Shown: piece after piece, positions 15,783-25,107 of the stretch
Layout: every line of letters begins with the position of its first letter
Numbering within the stretch: position 1 is the stretch's first letter
Source: Acidobacteriaceae bacterium
GTDB taxonomy: Bacteria > Acidobacteriota > Terriglobia > Terriglobales > Acidobacteriaceae
Length of the DNA stretch: 42,790 nucleotides
Direction: 5' to 3'
NCBI GenBank assembly: GCA_003132325.1
Contig: PKXK01000116.1
Coordinates: 35,552-78,341 of the forward strand
Made by a program: the position numbers and the translations under genes
Notes under the pieces: model-generated
The model's input: only the letters and a program-made list of their open reading frames with translations
Databases searched by the model: none
Told to the model about the DNA's origin: nothing

Positions 15783-16463
15783 TCAGAGCAGCCCTCCGGC
15801 TGCCGCTTGGGCCTCGCTCCATCTGAAATCCTGCGGCAGCGCTGCGACGGCCTTGGCCAGGCGTTTGGCAGTTTCCGCCCAGCACTTGCGCGCCTCGTCC
15901 TCGGTACGCCCGTAGTTTTTGATCTGCATCATTAATCCCCAGGGGAGACTTGTGCCCGCAAGAAAGCGCATCCTCTGCAGGACCATCGAAACATCTGCCC
16001 ACCACTTTTCGCACCCGTCGATCGCAGACGCGAGGTGGCAGGCAAGCAGCAGAGCGTTTTCGGGGGCGTCATTCAGACTGGCGTCAGTAAAGATGACATC
16101 GACGTATGATCCCAACAACACCGTTGCGCCTGGCACGGTGGTGGAGGGCGTGAGCGCTTTCTCGCAGCCGACGCTCTCGATCGGCGATCCCAGAGCGTTG
16201 ATGCTGGTAAGGAGCTCTCCGAGGGCGGGAAAGTCCGCGACTTCGGGAATTCGCCGGATCGCCGCAACATCTCGCTTTGTGCGCATGTAGCCGTGGTTCC
16301 GGGCGCCATCCGCATGGTCGACGGGCGGGTAGGGCACAGCCGGCCCCCAGGAATTGTCGATCCAGATACCCCGGCTGCCCTCTCCCCATAACCTGACGAC
16401 CGCCGGGGGCGGTCCCGTCAGGCCTCGATAGGGCTGGAGCAGGGGGAGGACGGCGTCGAACAT
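15783..16463 (-). CDS. hypothetical protein, first gene of the four-gene operon
   Basis: ORF directly abutting downstream gene (TGAGTG junction). Confidence 0.7.
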   Translation of the reverse strand: MFDAVLPLLQPYRGLTGPPPAVVRLWGEGSRGIWIDNSWGPAVPYPPVDHADGARNHGYMRTKRDVAAIRRIPEVADFPALGELLTSINALGSPIESVGCEKALTPSTTVPGATVLLGSYVDVIFTDASLNDAPENALLLACHLASAIDGCEKWWADVSMVLQRMRFLAGTSLPWGLMMQIKNYGRTEDEARKCWAETAKRLAKAVAALPQDFRWSEAQAAAGGLL

Positions 16464-16468
16464 TCTTA

Positions 16469-16494
16469 TGAATGATAACGTCCTTTATCATTCA
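16469..16494. promoter_or_regulatory. perfect inverted repeat TGAATGATAA-CGTCCT-TTATCATTCA
   Basis: 10-bp arms, 6-bp spacer, 5 bp upstream of the ATG at 16463. Confidence 0.75.
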
Positions 16495-16641
16495 CAACAA
16501 GAGGTTCGGCAAGGAAGCGGTCACTTTCCGTAAGAACAGCCATTGAACCAGAACTTGCTTCTTCGGCGGTTGATTGACGGGAAGATTGGTCTGCCTCTTG
16601 ACATTTTTCAAGCAGTTGCTTTAATCTGATATTTCAAGCAG

Positions 16642-16830
16642 GTGATGGGATACACAACGTCCAAACTCGATCAGGATGCGACGCGGACCATGCTGATCCA
16701 GGCCGCATCGCGGCAGTCAATTATCACTTCCGCGACAATTTGCCGCTATATACCGAGGTTCTTACCCGCGAACAGGCGCTCGGCGTCCTCGCTGAAGCAA
16801 TCAACGACTTCATTCGTGACAAGACATTCG
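16642..16830 (+). pseudogene. degenerate TetR-family regulator, internally deleted and frameshifted
   Basis: shares ...LDQDATRTMLIQAA and (shifted frame) IAAVNYHFRDNLPLYTEVLTR with intact TetR at 18831-19514; HTH segment missing. Confidence 0.75.
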
Positions 16831-17070
16831 CCCGCCTCCATGGCCGAAACGCTCTTCGGCGTCGTTGCTTGGCACCATGCTGGAGTGGCGGATGCGAGAG
16901 GGATGTCCCCGAGGAGTTGCTGGCGGAAACCGTGCAGACGCGGGCTCAAGTTCTCCTTGGAGGCGGTGCAATGAAGCAGGGTTGCATTCGGATCTTATTC
17001 GCGAATCATATGCGAGCGTTTGATTCATTCAAAGATTGCCTGAGCGCACTGGCGCAGTGAAAAGGAGTCT

Positions 17071-18621
17071 ATGATGCCTCACGAAACAGACAAGACGGTT
17101 CCAGTTCTGATTATCGGTGCGGGGCCCACGGGTCTGAATCTTGCGCTCAGTCTTGCGCGACGAGGTGTACCCTTCCGCCTCATTGATGAAAAAGAAGGAC
17201 CTGGGGAACACTCCCGAGCGATGGTTGTGCAGGCTCGAACCCTCGAATTCTATCGCCAGTACGGCTTCGCGGACGAGGTTGTCGAGGCCGGTGTTAAGGT
17301 CGAGGCGGCGCACGTCCGCGAAGGCGGGGAGAACGGAGAGAGTCACGAACTCGTGTCGTTCAGGTTCACTGACTTCGGAGAACATCTGACGCCGTTTGCG
17401 TTTCCTCTCGCGTACCCACAGGACGACCATGAACGACTGCTCGTTCGCAAACTTGAGGAAGCCGGTGGCCGAGTTGAATGGCAAACAAAACTGGTCAGCT
17501 TTACTCAGGACCAAACTGGTGTCACGGCAAAATTGGAGTACCCCGACACAGACGCCGTGTCTGAGGTGCGTGCTAGTTACATCTGTGGCTCCGATGGAGG
17601 ACACAGTGTCGTTCGCGAGCAACTTGGAATTGGCTTTGCCGGAGGGACCTATCCGCAACTCTACTACGTCGCGGATGTGAAGCTGGAGCAGGGTTTCCAG
17701 CGTGATTTCACAGTGTATCTCGGCTCGAAGAGATTCGATCTTTTGACGCCTGTCAGGTCCCGAGGCGTGCAACGGCTGATCGGAGTTGTTCCCGAAGAGC
17801 TGAACGGTCGCGAAGACCTGACCTACGAAGATATTCGAGGACACGTTGAGCCATTCATGAACGTGAAAGTCTCGGAAGTGAATTGGTTCTCAACCTATAA
17901 AGTGCATCACCGGGTCGCCGACCACTTCCGGCAAGGGAGGGCTTTCCTCCTCGGGGACGCGGGCCATGTGCATAGTCCCACTGGCGGCCAGGGGATGAAT
18001 ACTGGCATCGGCGATGCGATCAACCTTGGATGGAAGCTTGCACAGGTCTCCCAAGGTCGAGCAGGCCAGTCGCTGCTGGACAGCTACGAAACAGAACGGA
18101 TTAAGTTCGCTCGAAGCCTGGTCCGAACAACGGACGAGGCATTCAACGTTATTATTTCCGCCGGACCGCTTGGCTCTCTTGGCCGTCGCTATCTCATTCC
18201 GGGGATTATAGCGCTGGCGTCTAAGTTCAAGGCGGGGCAGCATGCCTTCTTCAAGGCGGTCTCTCAGACCGAAATTGAGTATGAAGACAGCGAGATAAGC
18301 GACGGGAGCCGTGGCGAGTTACGCGGTGGCGATCGACTCCCCTGGATCGATGACGGAACCGATAACTTCGCGCCATTGTCTTCGCTCGACTGGCAAGCGC
18401 ACGTCTACGGAACAGCCGACGACAGCCTTCGCGCTACGTGCTCCAAGCTGCAACTGCCATTGCACACATTCGCATGGACGGAAGTCGCAGAGAAAGCCGG
18501 CTTCAAGAAAGACGTTTCTCTGCTGATCCGGCCTGACGGATACATAGCCCTTATCCTGCCGCAGACGGACATAACGAATCGGCTGACGTCGTTTTGCGAA
18601 GAGTTCGAGTTGAAGTTCTGA
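17071..18621 (+). CDS. FAD-dependent aromatic-type monooxygenase (PheA/TfdB-like FAD_binding_3)
   Basis: VLIIGAGPTGLNLALSLARRGVPFRLIDE; FLLGDAGHVHSPTGGQGMNTGIGDA. Confidence 0.9.
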   Translation: MMPHETDKTVPVLIIGAGPTGLNLALSLARRGVPFRLIDEKEGPGEHSRAMVVQARTLEFYRQYGFADEVVEAGVKVEAAHVREGGENGESHELVSFRFTDFGEHLTPFAFPLAYPQDDHERLLVRKLEEAGGRVEWQTKLVSFTQDQTGVTAKLEYPDTDAVSEVRASYICGSDGGHSVVREQLGIGFAGGTYPQLYYVADVKLEQGFQRDFTVYLGSKRFDLLTPVRSRGVQRLIGVVPEELNGREDLTYEDIRGHVEPFMNVKVSEVNWFSTYKVHHRVADHFRQGRAFLLGDAGHVHSPTGGQGMNTGIGDAINLGWKLAQVSQGRAGQSLLDSYETERIKFARSLVRTTDEAFNVIISAGPLGSLGRRYLIPGIIALASKFKAGQHAFFKAVSQTEIEYEDSEISDGSRGELRGGDRLPWIDDGTDNFAPLSSLDWQAHVYGTADDSLRATCSKLQLPLHTFAWTEVAEKAGFKKDVSLLIRPDGYIALILPQTDITNRLTSFCEEFELKF

Positions 18622-18830
18622 ACACCTTTCGAAATCTATCCATGAGGCGGTGGCGACTATCGGCAAGTACTCGAATAATGGCCCCGGAGAAAGCATGCAG
18701 CAGGGGGCCAGATTGAAAAGCGGCTCGGTGATTCACGCGAATGATCTGCGGACGTTAGTACACCACACAGAGCTGGTTTGGGAATATCGCGGTTGTTTGA
18801 ATTTTAGATTTCAAGCAGGTGGTGAGAGAC

Positions 18831-19514
18831 ATGACGGCCATTCCTCAGGAATTAAATCAGGATGCGACGCGGACCAAGCTGATCCAGGCCGCGGGAGAAG
18901 TATTTGCGGAGGTCGGGTATCAGGCCGCGACCACCCGGGAAATCTGCAGGCGGGCGGGCGCCAATATTGCGGCTGTAAATTATCACTTCGGTGACAAGCT
19001 GGCGCTCTACACCGAGATTCTTAAGGCCGCAGTCATAAAAAGAGAGCAGCCTGCCGTCGAGGCGCTGCTTGCGACCAAGACGTCGGAAGAGGCGCTTCGT
19101 GCATTATTGTTCGGGATATTTCGGCAACTCACCGATCCGGATCGCCCGGCTTGGTATGTCAAGGTCATGGCGCACGAGTTGGCGAATCCCACCCCCGGAC
19201 TTACCGCGGTGGTAGAGCATGTGATTCGACCGAATGTCACTTTGCTCTGCACCATCGTCGGCCGAATCATCGGCCGGCCTCCACAGGACATGAAGACTCG
19301 AATGTGTGCGCACAGCATCATCGCGCAAGTCATCCACTACATCCACGCCCGTCCCGTGATCGCATTGCTCTGGCCAGACTGGAAGATGACACAAGAGGCC
19401 ATCGAAGAGATCGCAAGCCACATCGCGGAGTTTTCGATCGCTGCATTGAAAGAGATTGGTAAGAGTGCTCATCCTGCTCATCCGCAGAAGAGCACAACGA
19501 GGAGGTCGAAGTGA
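18831..19514 (+). CDS. TetR/AcrR family regulator, CecR(YbiH)-like
   Basis: HTH LIQAAGEVFAEVGYQAATTREICRRAGANIAAVNYHFGDKLALY; adjacent to ybhGFSR-like genes. Confidence 0.85.
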   Translation: MTAIPQELNQDATRTKLIQAAGEVFAEVGYQAATTREICRRAGANIAAVNYHFGDKLALYTEILKAAVIKREQPAVEALLATKTSEEALRALLFGIFRQLTDPDRPAWYVKVMAHELANPTPGLTAVVEHVIRPNVTLLCTIVGRIIGRPPQDMKTRMCAHSIIAQVIHYIHARPVIALLWPDWKMTQEAIEEIASHIAEFSIAALKEIGKSAHPAHPQKSTTRRSK

Positions 19515-20803
19515 CGGATCAAGAGACGAAGGAATCAGGGACCGGTGCACCCTCAAGCGGCAAGAGCCCCGTCGTGACATCGAAAGAGACTCCAGAAAAC
19601 GGTGCCGAGAAGAAACACAACCGGCGTGTTTGGCTCATTCGCATTGGAGTTGTTGTTTTGCTGGCGATTGGCGCGTTGGTGCTCTGGATGGTTCTTCGCG
19701 GACCGGGCGTCTCCGACAAGGTTGTTCAGTTAAGTGGCCGTATCGAGGGCGACGACTCGGCAGTTGCGAGTAAAACGAGCGGACGCATTCTGGAAGTTCG
19801 CTTTCGCGAGGGCGACAGCGTTCATCAGGGAGCTGTGATCGCCGTCCTCGACGACGCTCAGATTCGTGACCGCGAAAATCAGGCGAAGGCTACAGTGGAG
19901 CAGGCACAAGCTCGCGTGAACGCGGCGCAGGCGCAAATCGGAGTACTGAAACAGCAACTGATTCAAAACCAACTCCAGGCAACACAGTCCAAAGGGGATG
20001 CGGCAGGTCGTGTTCAGCAAGCCGAAGCGGATCTTGCGGCAGCAAAATCCGACTACGCTCAGCAGTACTCGAACCTTCAACTTGCCGAGTTTGATCGTCA
20101 GGCCTATACGCGGCTCGCAAAGTCCGGAGCCGTTTCGGAGCGTCAAGGCAAAGAGGCTGCATCGAAGGCAGATGCACAGGTAGCCGCGGTTGCCGCAGTA
20201 AAGCAGCGTGTCGAAGCAGCACAGGGTGCCTTGGTCCTTGCGAATGCCAGCCTCGCCAATCCGGCCATCCGCAATGCGGCGACGGCTGGGGTGCAGAGCC
20301 AGATATTACAGCAAGCATCGGAAGTCACGAGCGCGCAAGCCCAGTTAACTGGGGCTCGTGCACAGCTCGCTGAAGCACAGGCTAACCGCCAGGATCTCGT
20401 CATTCGCGCCCCGTTCGACGGCTCCATCGTCACGCGCGCTGCGGAGCCTGGCGAGGTGATCGCTGCCGGGACGGCGGTCGTAACGATGATCGACCTCACT
20501 AAAGTGTATCTTCGGGGATTTATCCCGGAGGGACAGATAGGGAAGGTCAAGCTGGGTCAGTCTGCACGCATCTATCTCGACTCGGCGACCAACAGTTCTC
20601 TGGAGGCGTTCGTTGCGAGAATCGATCCGCAGATGACGTTCACACCCGAGAACACTTACTTCAAGGATGATCGCGTGAAGCAGGTCGTCGGTCTTAAGCT
20701 CCAGTTGAAAGCAGGGTTTGGCTACGCCAAGCCGGGTATGCCTGCCGATGGGGAGATCCTGGTCCAGGGCGATCAGTGGCCCCCGCACTCAAAGCAGCAG
20801 TAA
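19511..20803 (+). CDS. HlyD family secretion/adaptor protein (YbhG-like)
   Basis: N-terminal TM, VVQLSGRIEGDDSAVASKTSGRILEVRFREGDSV, coiled-coil, C-terminal beta-barrel; GTG start overlapping tetR stop. Confidence 0.9.
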   Translation: MTDQETKESGTGAPSSGKSPVVTSKETPENGAEKKHNRRVWLIRIGVVVLLAIGALVLWMVLRGPGVSDKVVQLSGRIEGDDSAVASKTSGRILEVRFREGDSVHQGAVIAVLDDAQIRDRENQAKATVEQAQARVNAAQAQIGVLKQQLIQNQLQATQSKGDAAGRVQQAEADLAAAKSDYAQQYSNLQLAEFDRQAYTRLAKSGAVSERQGKEAASKADAQVAAVAAVKQRVEAAQGALVLANASLANPAIRNAATAGVQSQILQQASEVTSAQAQLTGARAQLAEAQANRQDLVIRAPFDGSIVTRAAEPGEVIAAGTAVVTMIDLTKVYLRGFIPEGQIGKVKLGQSARIYLDSATNSSLEAFVARIDPQMTFTPENTYFKDDRVKQVVGLKLQLKAGFGYAKPGMPADGEILVQGDQWPPHSKQQ

Positions 20804-20839
20804 TGGCGATTTCACAGTAGCGGAATTGGATTAGCAACT

Positions 20840-22810
20840 ATGAGCACTGTTGTTGAAGAAACTCGGGTCTTGTCCTCGCCGGGGGCCGAGCGAGCATCTG
20901 TGCGGGTCGTCGACCTCTGGAAGAAGTACGGCGACACGGAGGCGGTGCGTGGCATCTCGTTTGAAGTTCAGCCCGGAGAGATCTTTGGGCTGATCGGCCC
21001 TGACGGCGCGGGCAAGACATCCACCTTTCAGATTCTAGGGGGGGTCATGTCTGCAACGTCCGGTATTACCGAAATCTACAGTAAGGCGTCACGCGATGCG
21101 CGGTCCCTGGTCGGCTATCTCACTCAGGCGTTTAGTCTTTATCCGGACCTTACGGTCGGGGAAAACATTCGTTATGTTGGCGACTTGCGTCGCGTTCCGC
21201 CGGAGGAGATAACGAGCCGCGGTCACGAGTATCTTTCGATGTTCGACATGGATCGCTTCATTGGTCGGCTCGCGGGCAAACTCAGTGGTGGCATGAAACA
21301 GAAGCTCTCACTCGTCGCAGCTCTGGTCGCCCAGCCCCGTGTTCTCCTGCTGGATGAACCAACTACCGGCGTAGATCCCGTGTCCCGCCGTGAGTTTTGG
21401 GACACGCTGGCTCACCTCGCGGACAACGGTCTGACGATCGTCGTGGCTACGCCTTATATGGACGAGGCCGAACGCTGTCACCGCGTCGCGTTGATGCAAC
21501 TCGGTGAGATTCATCAGATGGGGACTCCAGCGGAGTTGCGCGGTGGGCTCGGCTTGAAGCGCATGGAGGTCCGCACTGCCAATCTTAGTGAGGCCGAGGA
21601 CCGTCTCGATACGGACGAAAAGGACAAGGGTCCCATCGTTGATGTGCAACGCTTCGGTGACAGGCTGGATGTCATGGTCAGCGATGTCGAAGCCGGTCGT
21701 CGCGAGATCGACTCGAAGTTCAACCAGGGCACTCCGCCTGAGATCCGGGTCGCAGACCCGACACTCGAGAATGTGTTCGTCGCAACGTTACGCTCACTAG
21801 GCCAGGAGACGCACACCCCACCATTTCCAGGCGAGCATCCACACCAGGACCTGCGCGGCAAGATCGCCATCGACGCGAAACATTTGACGAAGAAGTTCGG
21901 CGACTTCACGGCGGTCAAGGGGATTAACCTTCAGATTCAATACGGAGAGATCTACGGGCTGCTCGGCGCAAACGGGGCTGGCAAGACCACCGCAATCAAG
22001 ATGCTGTGCGGTCTGCTGGCACCGACCCTTGGCGATATGACCCTGGCCGGGGAAAGCGGAAGCTTGCGGTCGTCGTCGGTCCGCGAACGGATTGGGTACA
22101 TGTCGCAGAAGTTCTCTTTGTACGATGACCTGAGCATTGAAGAGAATCTGGAGTTCTTCGGCGGTATCTACGGCGTACCTCAGAGCGAACTCGCAGCAAA
22201 AAAGGCCTGGGTCATGGAGTTCTCCGGTCTGAAGGGAAAAGAAGCGCTCATTACCGGAACGTTGCCGGGTGGATGGAAGCAGCGCGTAGCCTTCGGTGCG
22301 GCAATCATGCATGAACCGAGCGTCTTATTTCTTGATGAACCAACTTCCGGCGTTGATCCGCTGGCGCGCCGCGCCTTCTGGCGAATGATCAACAAGCTTG
22401 CTGATGTGGGTACGGCCGTTCTTGTGACGACCCACTATCTCGAAGAGGCTGAGCAGTGCAATCGTCTGGGTTTCATGGTGGCAGGTGAGCTTGTGACCGA
22501 AGGCACGCCCAGCGGTGTGAAGAAGCAACAGGGAGGCCATCTTCTGGAGTTTCTGGTGGACAAGCCACAGGCTGCGGCCGACATGCTCAAAGAAAAGATG
22601 GACCGGTGGCGAGTCTCGATCTTTGGCTATCGTCTGCACGTGATCACGGACGAAGATGCCGAAACCGGTCAACGCACCGTAACGAAATTACTGACTGACG
22701 CCGGGATCGTGGTGCATGGCGTCCAGGAAGAGTCTTACTCGCTTGAGGACGTCTTTATTGCTGTGGTCGAAAAGAATCGTGCCAGTGGAAAGTTTGCGGC
22801 GGAGGACTAA
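20840..22810 (+). CDS. ABC transporter with two fused ATPase domains (YbhF-like)
   Basis: two Walker A motifs GPDGAGKTST and GANGAGKTTA, two Walker B VLLLDEPTTG / VLFLDEPTSG. Confidence 0.92.
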   Translation: MSTVVEETRVLSSPGAERASVRVVDLWKKYGDTEAVRGISFEVQPGEIFGLIGPDGAGKTSTFQILGGVMSATSGITEIYSKASRDARSLVGYLTQAFSLYPDLTVGENIRYVGDLRRVPPEEITSRGHEYLSMFDMDRFIGRLAGKLSGGMKQKLSLVAALVAQPRVLLLDEPTTGVDPVSRREFWDTLAHLADNGLTIVVATPYMDEAERCHRVALMQLGEIHQMGTPAELRGGLGLKRMEVRTANLSEAEDRLDTDEKDKGPIVDVQRFGDRLDVMVSDVEAGRREIDSKFNQGTPPEIRVADPTLENVFVATLRSLGQETHTPPFPGEHPHQDLRGKIAIDAKHLTKKFGDFTAVKGINLQIQYGEIYGLLGANGAGKTTAIKMLCGLLAPTLGDMTLAGESGSLRSSSVRERIGYMSQKFSLYDDLSIEENLEFFGGIYGVPQSELAAKKAWVMEFSGLKGKEALITGTLPGGWKQRVAFGAAIMHEPSVLFLDEPTSGVDPLARRAFWRMINKLADVGTAVLVTTHYLEEAEQCNRLGFMVAGELVTEGTPSGVKKQQGGHLLEFLVDKPQAAADMLKEKMDRWRVSIFGYRLHVITDEDAETGQRTVTKLLTDAGIVVHGVQEESYSLEDVFIAVVEKNRASGKFAAED

Positions 22811-23919
22811 TGTTCAGACGAATATTTGCGCAAGCCCGTAAAGAATTGACCCAGATCTTGCGTGACCGGCTGGCGCTGGTCCTGGCGCTTGTGTTGCCGC
22901 TCTTTCTCATCCTGCTCTTGAGCAACGCGCTCTCGTTGACCGTCAAAGATATGCCGCTTGCGGTGCAGGACTTCGATAGCTCGGCGGCCTCACGGTCTTA
23001 TATCGATGCGTTTCGTGCTTCCATCACGTTCCGAGTGGTTCCCTTGGCCTCGAACATGCAACCGGAGCAGGTCCTGCGAACTGGCGCTGCGAGAGGCGTC
23101 TTGATCATCCCGGAGCATTTTGGGCGCGATCTTGCCCGCGGCAATGTGTCCGATGTCCAACTCCTGATCGACGCCGGCGATGCGAACACCGCAAAGCAGA
23201 TGAACGGTTACGCCGGCCAGATTACGCGTGCGTATCAGTTGCGGATTGCGGGTGGCTCCGCCACGGCGTTGGTTACACCGCAGATTCGACTGTGGTTCAA
23301 TCCCGGCCGGGACTCGAAGAAATTCTACGCACCAGGCATCTTTGTGCTCGGCCTCTCGATGTTTCCACCGCTCCTGGCCTCCTTAGCGATGGCCAAGGAA
23401 GGCGAACAAAAGACCATACTCCAGGTCTATGTTTCGAGCATCTCTGTCCACGAGTTCCTCCTCGGCAAGATCCTTGCGTTCACAATCATCGCGATGTTCG
23501 AGTGGGTGTTGTCGCTCACGTTGTTGCTCACAGTGTTCGGGCTCCACCTTACCGGCGACCCGACCGTATTCATCGTTGCTACTGTGCTGTATGCCATTTG
23601 CGTGGCCTCGTTCGGGACATGGGTCGGCTCCGCTATCCCAAGTCAAGCGGCAGCAATTCAAGTTGTCTCGCTGGGCGGATTTTTGCTTGTTTTCCTGCTG
23701 TCAGGACTCATCTATCCGCTGCGAAATATACCCGGCGGCCTGCGCTGGGTCTCAAGTCTCGTGTGGGGCAGCTACTACATCAAGATCGTTCGTGACGCGC
23801 TGTTGCAGGGGGGTGGATGGCCCGCCATGTGGTTCAACGTGCTCATGATCGCAGTCATTGGGGGCGTCTTCTATCTACTTTGCTGGCGAACGATGCGAAA
23901 GATGCAGGTGAACGCATGA
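22810..23919 (+). CDS. ABC-2 type permease (YbhS-like)
   Basis: multi-TM protein with ABC-2 permease features, coupled to ATPase gene. Confidence 0.9.
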   Translation: MFRRIFAQARKELTQILRDRLALVLALVLPLFLILLLSNALSLTVKDMPLAVQDFDSSAASRSYIDAFRASITFRVVPLASNMQPEQVLRTGAARGVLIIPEHFGRDLARGNVSDVQLLIDAGDANTAKQMNGYAGQITRAYQLRIAGGSATALVTPQIRLWFNPGRDSKKFYAPGIFVLGLSMFPPLLASLAMAKEGEQKTILQVYVSSISVHEFLLGKILAFTIIAMFEWVLSLTLLLTVFGLHLTGDPTVFIVATVLYAICVASFGTWVGSAIPSQAAAIQVVSLGGFLLVFLLSGLIYPLRNIPGGLRWVSSLVWGSYYIKIVRDALLQGGGWPAMWFNVLMIAVIGGVFYLLCWRTMRKMQVNA

Positions 23920-25085
23920 ACTCCGAACTGCCGGTCATCGGTTTCTGGAAACGGCTTCGCGTCCTGATCCAGAAAGAGTTTCGTCAGATCCGCCGCGACA
24001 AGCGCCTTGCGATTTCGCTCGTCGTGCCGCCTACTTTGCAGATCCTTCTTTTCGGGTTCGCACTGAATTCGAACGTAACGGCCCTGCGCCTTGGCATTCA
24101 GGACGACAGCAAAACGCCTGAAAGCCGCGAACTCATTGCAACGCTTACCGAGAGCAAAAGCTTCACTTTCCAGAATTACTACTTCGACGGCAACACCATC
24201 AGCGCGGCGATCGATCGTGGCCAACTCGATGCCGCTGTTGTCATCCCCTATGACTTTGCGCGCGATATCAATCGCGAGCGGCCAACCAACATACAGTTGA
24301 TCCTCAACGCGGTTGACACCAACACCGCTTCGATCGGCCAGGGGTACGCGGAAGGCGTCGTGGCGGACTATAACGCGACACTCGCCTCAAAGGGCCTGCA
24401 CGCCAGGGTCAACACGGTGCCTGTGCAGCGCAGCCGCAAGGGCACGGTCAATCTGATCCCCGCGTTTCTGTACAATCCAGGCCTCATCAGCAATTGGTTC
24501 ATCGTCACCGGGACGCTCGGAACATTGCTGATCCTGAACGGGTCTCTCGTCGCGTCCACCGCCATGATCAAGGAACGCGAAGCCGGCACGGTCGAACAGC
24601 TTCTTATGACGCCCGCTGGTACCACCGAGATCATCGTTGCCAAGATTGCGCCGATCTTCGCGCTCCTCACGGTCGTCATCTTTCTGGCGACCGGACTGAT
24701 CCGTTTTGTCTTCAACGTGCCGATGCGAGGCAGTTTTCTGCTTGTGTTCGGAGGGGCGGTCTTGTGCCTGCTGTGCGGTATCGGCATAGGAACTTTCATT
24801 GCCACCTTCACCCGTTCCGCACAGCAAGCGCAACTGCTCAGCTTCTTTGTCAACCCGCCGCTGGCTTCGCTCTCCGGCGCGCTGTCTCCGGTTGAGGCCA
24901 TGCCCTCGTGGCTTCAGCCGATCACCTGGCTTAACCCGATTCGCCACTTCGGGATTATCACCCGTGGAGTCATGTTGAAGGGGAGCACGTTCGCAGAACT
25001 ATGGCAATACTTCGCCGCCCTGATCGCCTTTGCCGTCGTTTTGGTGGGATTCAGTGTTTGGAGATTCCGTAAGCAGCTTGGCTGA
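23916..25085 (+). CDS. ABC-2 type permease (YbhR-like)
   Basis: multi-TM, MIKEREAGTVEQLLMTP motif; ATGA overlap with previous gene. Confidence 0.9.
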   Translation: MNSELPVIGFWKRLRVLIQKEFRQIRRDKRLAISLVVPPTLQILLFGFALNSNVTALRLGIQDDSKTPESRELIATLTESKSFTFQNYYFDGNTISAAIDRGQLDAAVVIPYDFARDINRERPTNIQLILNAVDTNTASIGQGYAEGVVADYNATLASKGLHARVNTVPVQRSRKGTVNLIPAFLYNPGLISNWFIVTGTLGTLLILNGSLVASTAMIKEREAGTVEQLLMTPAGTTEIIVAKIAPIFALLTVVIFLATGLIRFVFNVPMRGSFLLVFGGAVLCLLCGIGIGTFIATFTRSAQQAQLLSFFVNPPLASLSGALSPVEAMPSWLQPITWLNPIRHFGIITRGVMLKGSTFAELWQYFAALIAFAVVLVGFSVWRFRKQLG

Positions 25086-25107
25086 CGCGGACTGGGAGAA
25101 ACGACAA

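Noticed and set aside
17029-17844. 271-aa minus-strand ORF
   Set aside because: Antisense to FAD monooxygenase N-terminus.
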